Source: Rubrobacter sp.
GTDB taxonomy: Bacteria; Actinomycetota; Rubrobacteria; Rubrobacterales; Rubrobacteraceae
DNA: 14,787 bases
Assembly: GCA_016781705.1 (NCBI GenBank)
Contig: JADDPV010000231.1
Coordinates: 1 to 14,787, forward strand
Direction of reading: 5' to 3'
The first letter of the stretch is position 1, and every line of letters starts with the position of its first letter. Under the pieces are notes generated by a model. It had not been told where the DNA came from. It saw only the letters and a program-made list of their open reading frames with translations, and did not search any database. The position numbers were made by a program, and so were the translations under genes. Below are positions 13,744 to 14,787 of the stretch, piece after piece.

Positions 13744-14787
13744 ATGCCGATCGTGAGGGTCGAATGGCTTGCGGGCCGCAGCACGGACCAGAGGAGGGCG
13801 TTGGTAGGCAAGATCACCGACGCCCTGCAAGACGTCGCCGGCTCGCGCCGGGAGAGCATCAAGGTCATCCTGCACGACATCCCGCCGGAGAACTACGGCA
13901 GCGGTGGAGGGTTGATCGCGGATCTGGAGGCCCAGACCGGTCCGCGAGCAGAGGTACCGACCGAAGCCCGGGAGGGCGAGCAGGACCGCGCGATTACTTC
14001 GCCGGCGCCCCGCGCCCCCGTGCCGGAACTCGGCGGCGCCTCCCGCGTCTTCGACCTGGAGCAGCCGCGCGCGCCGGAGATGCCCATGTACCCTACTCAC
14101 AGGCAGGCGGGCTACTCTTACCTCCTCCATCGCCACCACGAGGACCAGTACCGCCCCGACGAGACCGGGCCCCGGACAAGCGCGGCCGGCGTCATCATCT
14201 GCGGCGAGCACAGCGGCACCCACATCGACGCCATCTGCCACCAGGCCGACGACCTCACCCTCTACGGTGGCGTCCCCGTTGGCGAGGTGCAGTCCTCGCA
14301 CGGATTCTCGAAGCTCGCCGCCGAGGAGATACCGCCGATCCTCGCCCCCGGCGTCCTGCTCGACGTTGCGGCATCGAAGGGCGTCGAATCCCTCGAACCC
14401 GGCCGCGTCGTCACGGTGGAGGACCTCGAGGCGTGCTGCGAGGGGCAAGGCGTTTCGGTCGAGCCGGGGAGCGTGGCGCTCGTCCACACCGGCAACGCTC
14501 CCTATTGGAACGATACGGAGCGTTACCTCGCCGGTCCCGGCATGTCGACGGACGCCTCGCGCTGGCTCGCGGAGAAGGGGGTGATCGCCGTCGGCGCGGA
14601 CAACATGGCCTGGGACGTCCCCGGGCTCGTGGATCCCGACCTCGGCTGCCTGCTGCCGGGGCATTTGATCCTGCTGGCCCGCCGCGGCATCTACATAATC
14701 GAGAACCTCAAGACCGACGAGCTCGCCGCCGCGGGAGCCCACCGCTTCACCTTCGTCTGCACGCCCCTAAAGCTCGTTGGAGCCACC
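13744..14787 (+). CDS. 4-oxalocrotonate-tautomerase-like domain fused to a cyclase (kynurenine formamidase/isatin hydrolase type), 3' end missing
   Basis: A single open frame of 348 codons reaches the window edge. Residues 1-62 are a tautomerase domain: Pro2 (the catalytic Pro1 after Met removal), then QRRALVGKITDAL and ESIKVILHDIPPENYGSGG, the usual 4-OT pattern. Residues 63-95 are a charged, proline-rich linker. From about 99 (ASRVFDLEQPRAPEMPMYP) a cyclase-family domain (PF04199) follows, with its metal motif HSGTHIDAICH (His156, His160, Asp162, His166), VHTGNAPYW, and GADNMAWDVPG. Members hydrolyse cyclic or N-formyl amides. The frame nearly ends in the expected C-terminus (FTFVCTPLKLVGAT). 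There is no internal start with a ribosome site before the cyclase part, so the fusion appears real. It is divergent from hyuAB and probably in the same pathway. Confidence 0.88.
   Translation, partial: MPIVRVEWLAGRSTDQRRALVGKITDALQDVAGSRRESIKVILHDIPPENYGSGGGLIADLEAQTGPRAEVPTEAREGEQDRAITSPAPRAPVPELGGASRVFDLEQPRAPEMPMYPTHRQAGYSYLLHRHHEDQYRPDETGPRTSAAGVIICGEHSGTHIDAICHQADDLTLYGGVPVGEVQSSHGFSKLAAEEIPPILAPGVLLDVAASKGVESLEPGRVVTVEDLEACCEGQGVSVEPGSVALVHTGNAPYWNDTERYLAGPGMSTDASRWLAEKGVIAVGADNMAWDVPGLVDPDLGCLLPGHLILLARRGIYIIENLKTDELAAAGAHRFTFVCTPLKLVGAT

Noticed and set aside
12241..14742. 833-residue minus-strand open frame
   Set aside because: Its first two thirds are the antisense of the tautomerase-cyclase gene and an out-of-frame reading of the transporter stub. 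Only the part from 13200 down is real (N-terminal HyuA).

Overview
The window is GC-rich (roughly two thirds G+C) and densely packed. It uses GTG and TTG start codons at least as often as ATG, and third codon positions are strongly G/C. Gene content (type I methionine aminopeptidase, actinobacterial-type phosphatase-like protein, bacterial P450, MHS transporter with hydantoinase/oxoprolinase genes) suggests a high-GC actinobacterium, possibly Rubrobacter-like. The lineage is an inference from sequence style; no marker gene proves it. I found no tRNA, rRNA, CRISPR array, insertion sequence or phage gene.

Layout. 1-358 (-): 5' part of an amidohydrolase leaving the window. 548-1357 (+): methionine aminopeptidase (map). 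1612-2337 (+): small alpha/beta hydrolase with a hairpin in its leader. 2426-3178 (-): phosphatase-like protein, convergent with the hydrolase across a clean hairpin. 3179-3632: a 450-bp gap holding only what looks like a decayed coding remnant. 3633-4832 and 4834-5595 (+): an MFS transporter and a PLP-dependent threonine/serine dehydratase lacking about 60 internal residues. 5692-6618 (-): BAAT/dienelactone-type hydrolase. 6774-8144 (-): cytochrome P450, divergent from 8325-9065 (+), a metallo-beta-lactamase-fold hydrolase, and 9070-9675 (+), a TetR regulator. A 40-bp A/T-rich perfect dyad lies between P450 and the MBL gene. 9677-13565 (-): hyuB (intact), hyuA (two frameshifts) and an N-terminal stub of an MHS transporter. 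13744-14787 (+, runs off): a 4-oxalocrotonate-tautomerase-like domain fused to a kynurenine-formamidase/isatin-hydrolase-type cyclase.

How the parts fit. The last 5 kb looks like a catabolic locus: uptake transporter, ATP-dependent cyclic amide/lactam opening (HyuA/HyuB) and a divergent tautomerase-hydrolase fusion. Its transporter and HyuA are damaged as read, so the pathway may be decaying, or the assembly may contain indels. The P450/MBL/TetR group looks like a locally regulated oxidation/hydrolysis unit, with the 40-bp dyad as the probable operator.

Two patterns run across the window. Three genes with poor or no Shine-Dalgarno sequence (MFS, P450, BAAT hydrolase) each have a TANNAT hexamer exactly 6 nt before the start codon, the geometry expected for leaderless transcripts. 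Several genes are internally deleted, truncated or frameshifted (dehydratase, MHS transporter, hyuA, the 3.2-3.4 kb remnant) beside perfectly conserved neighbours.
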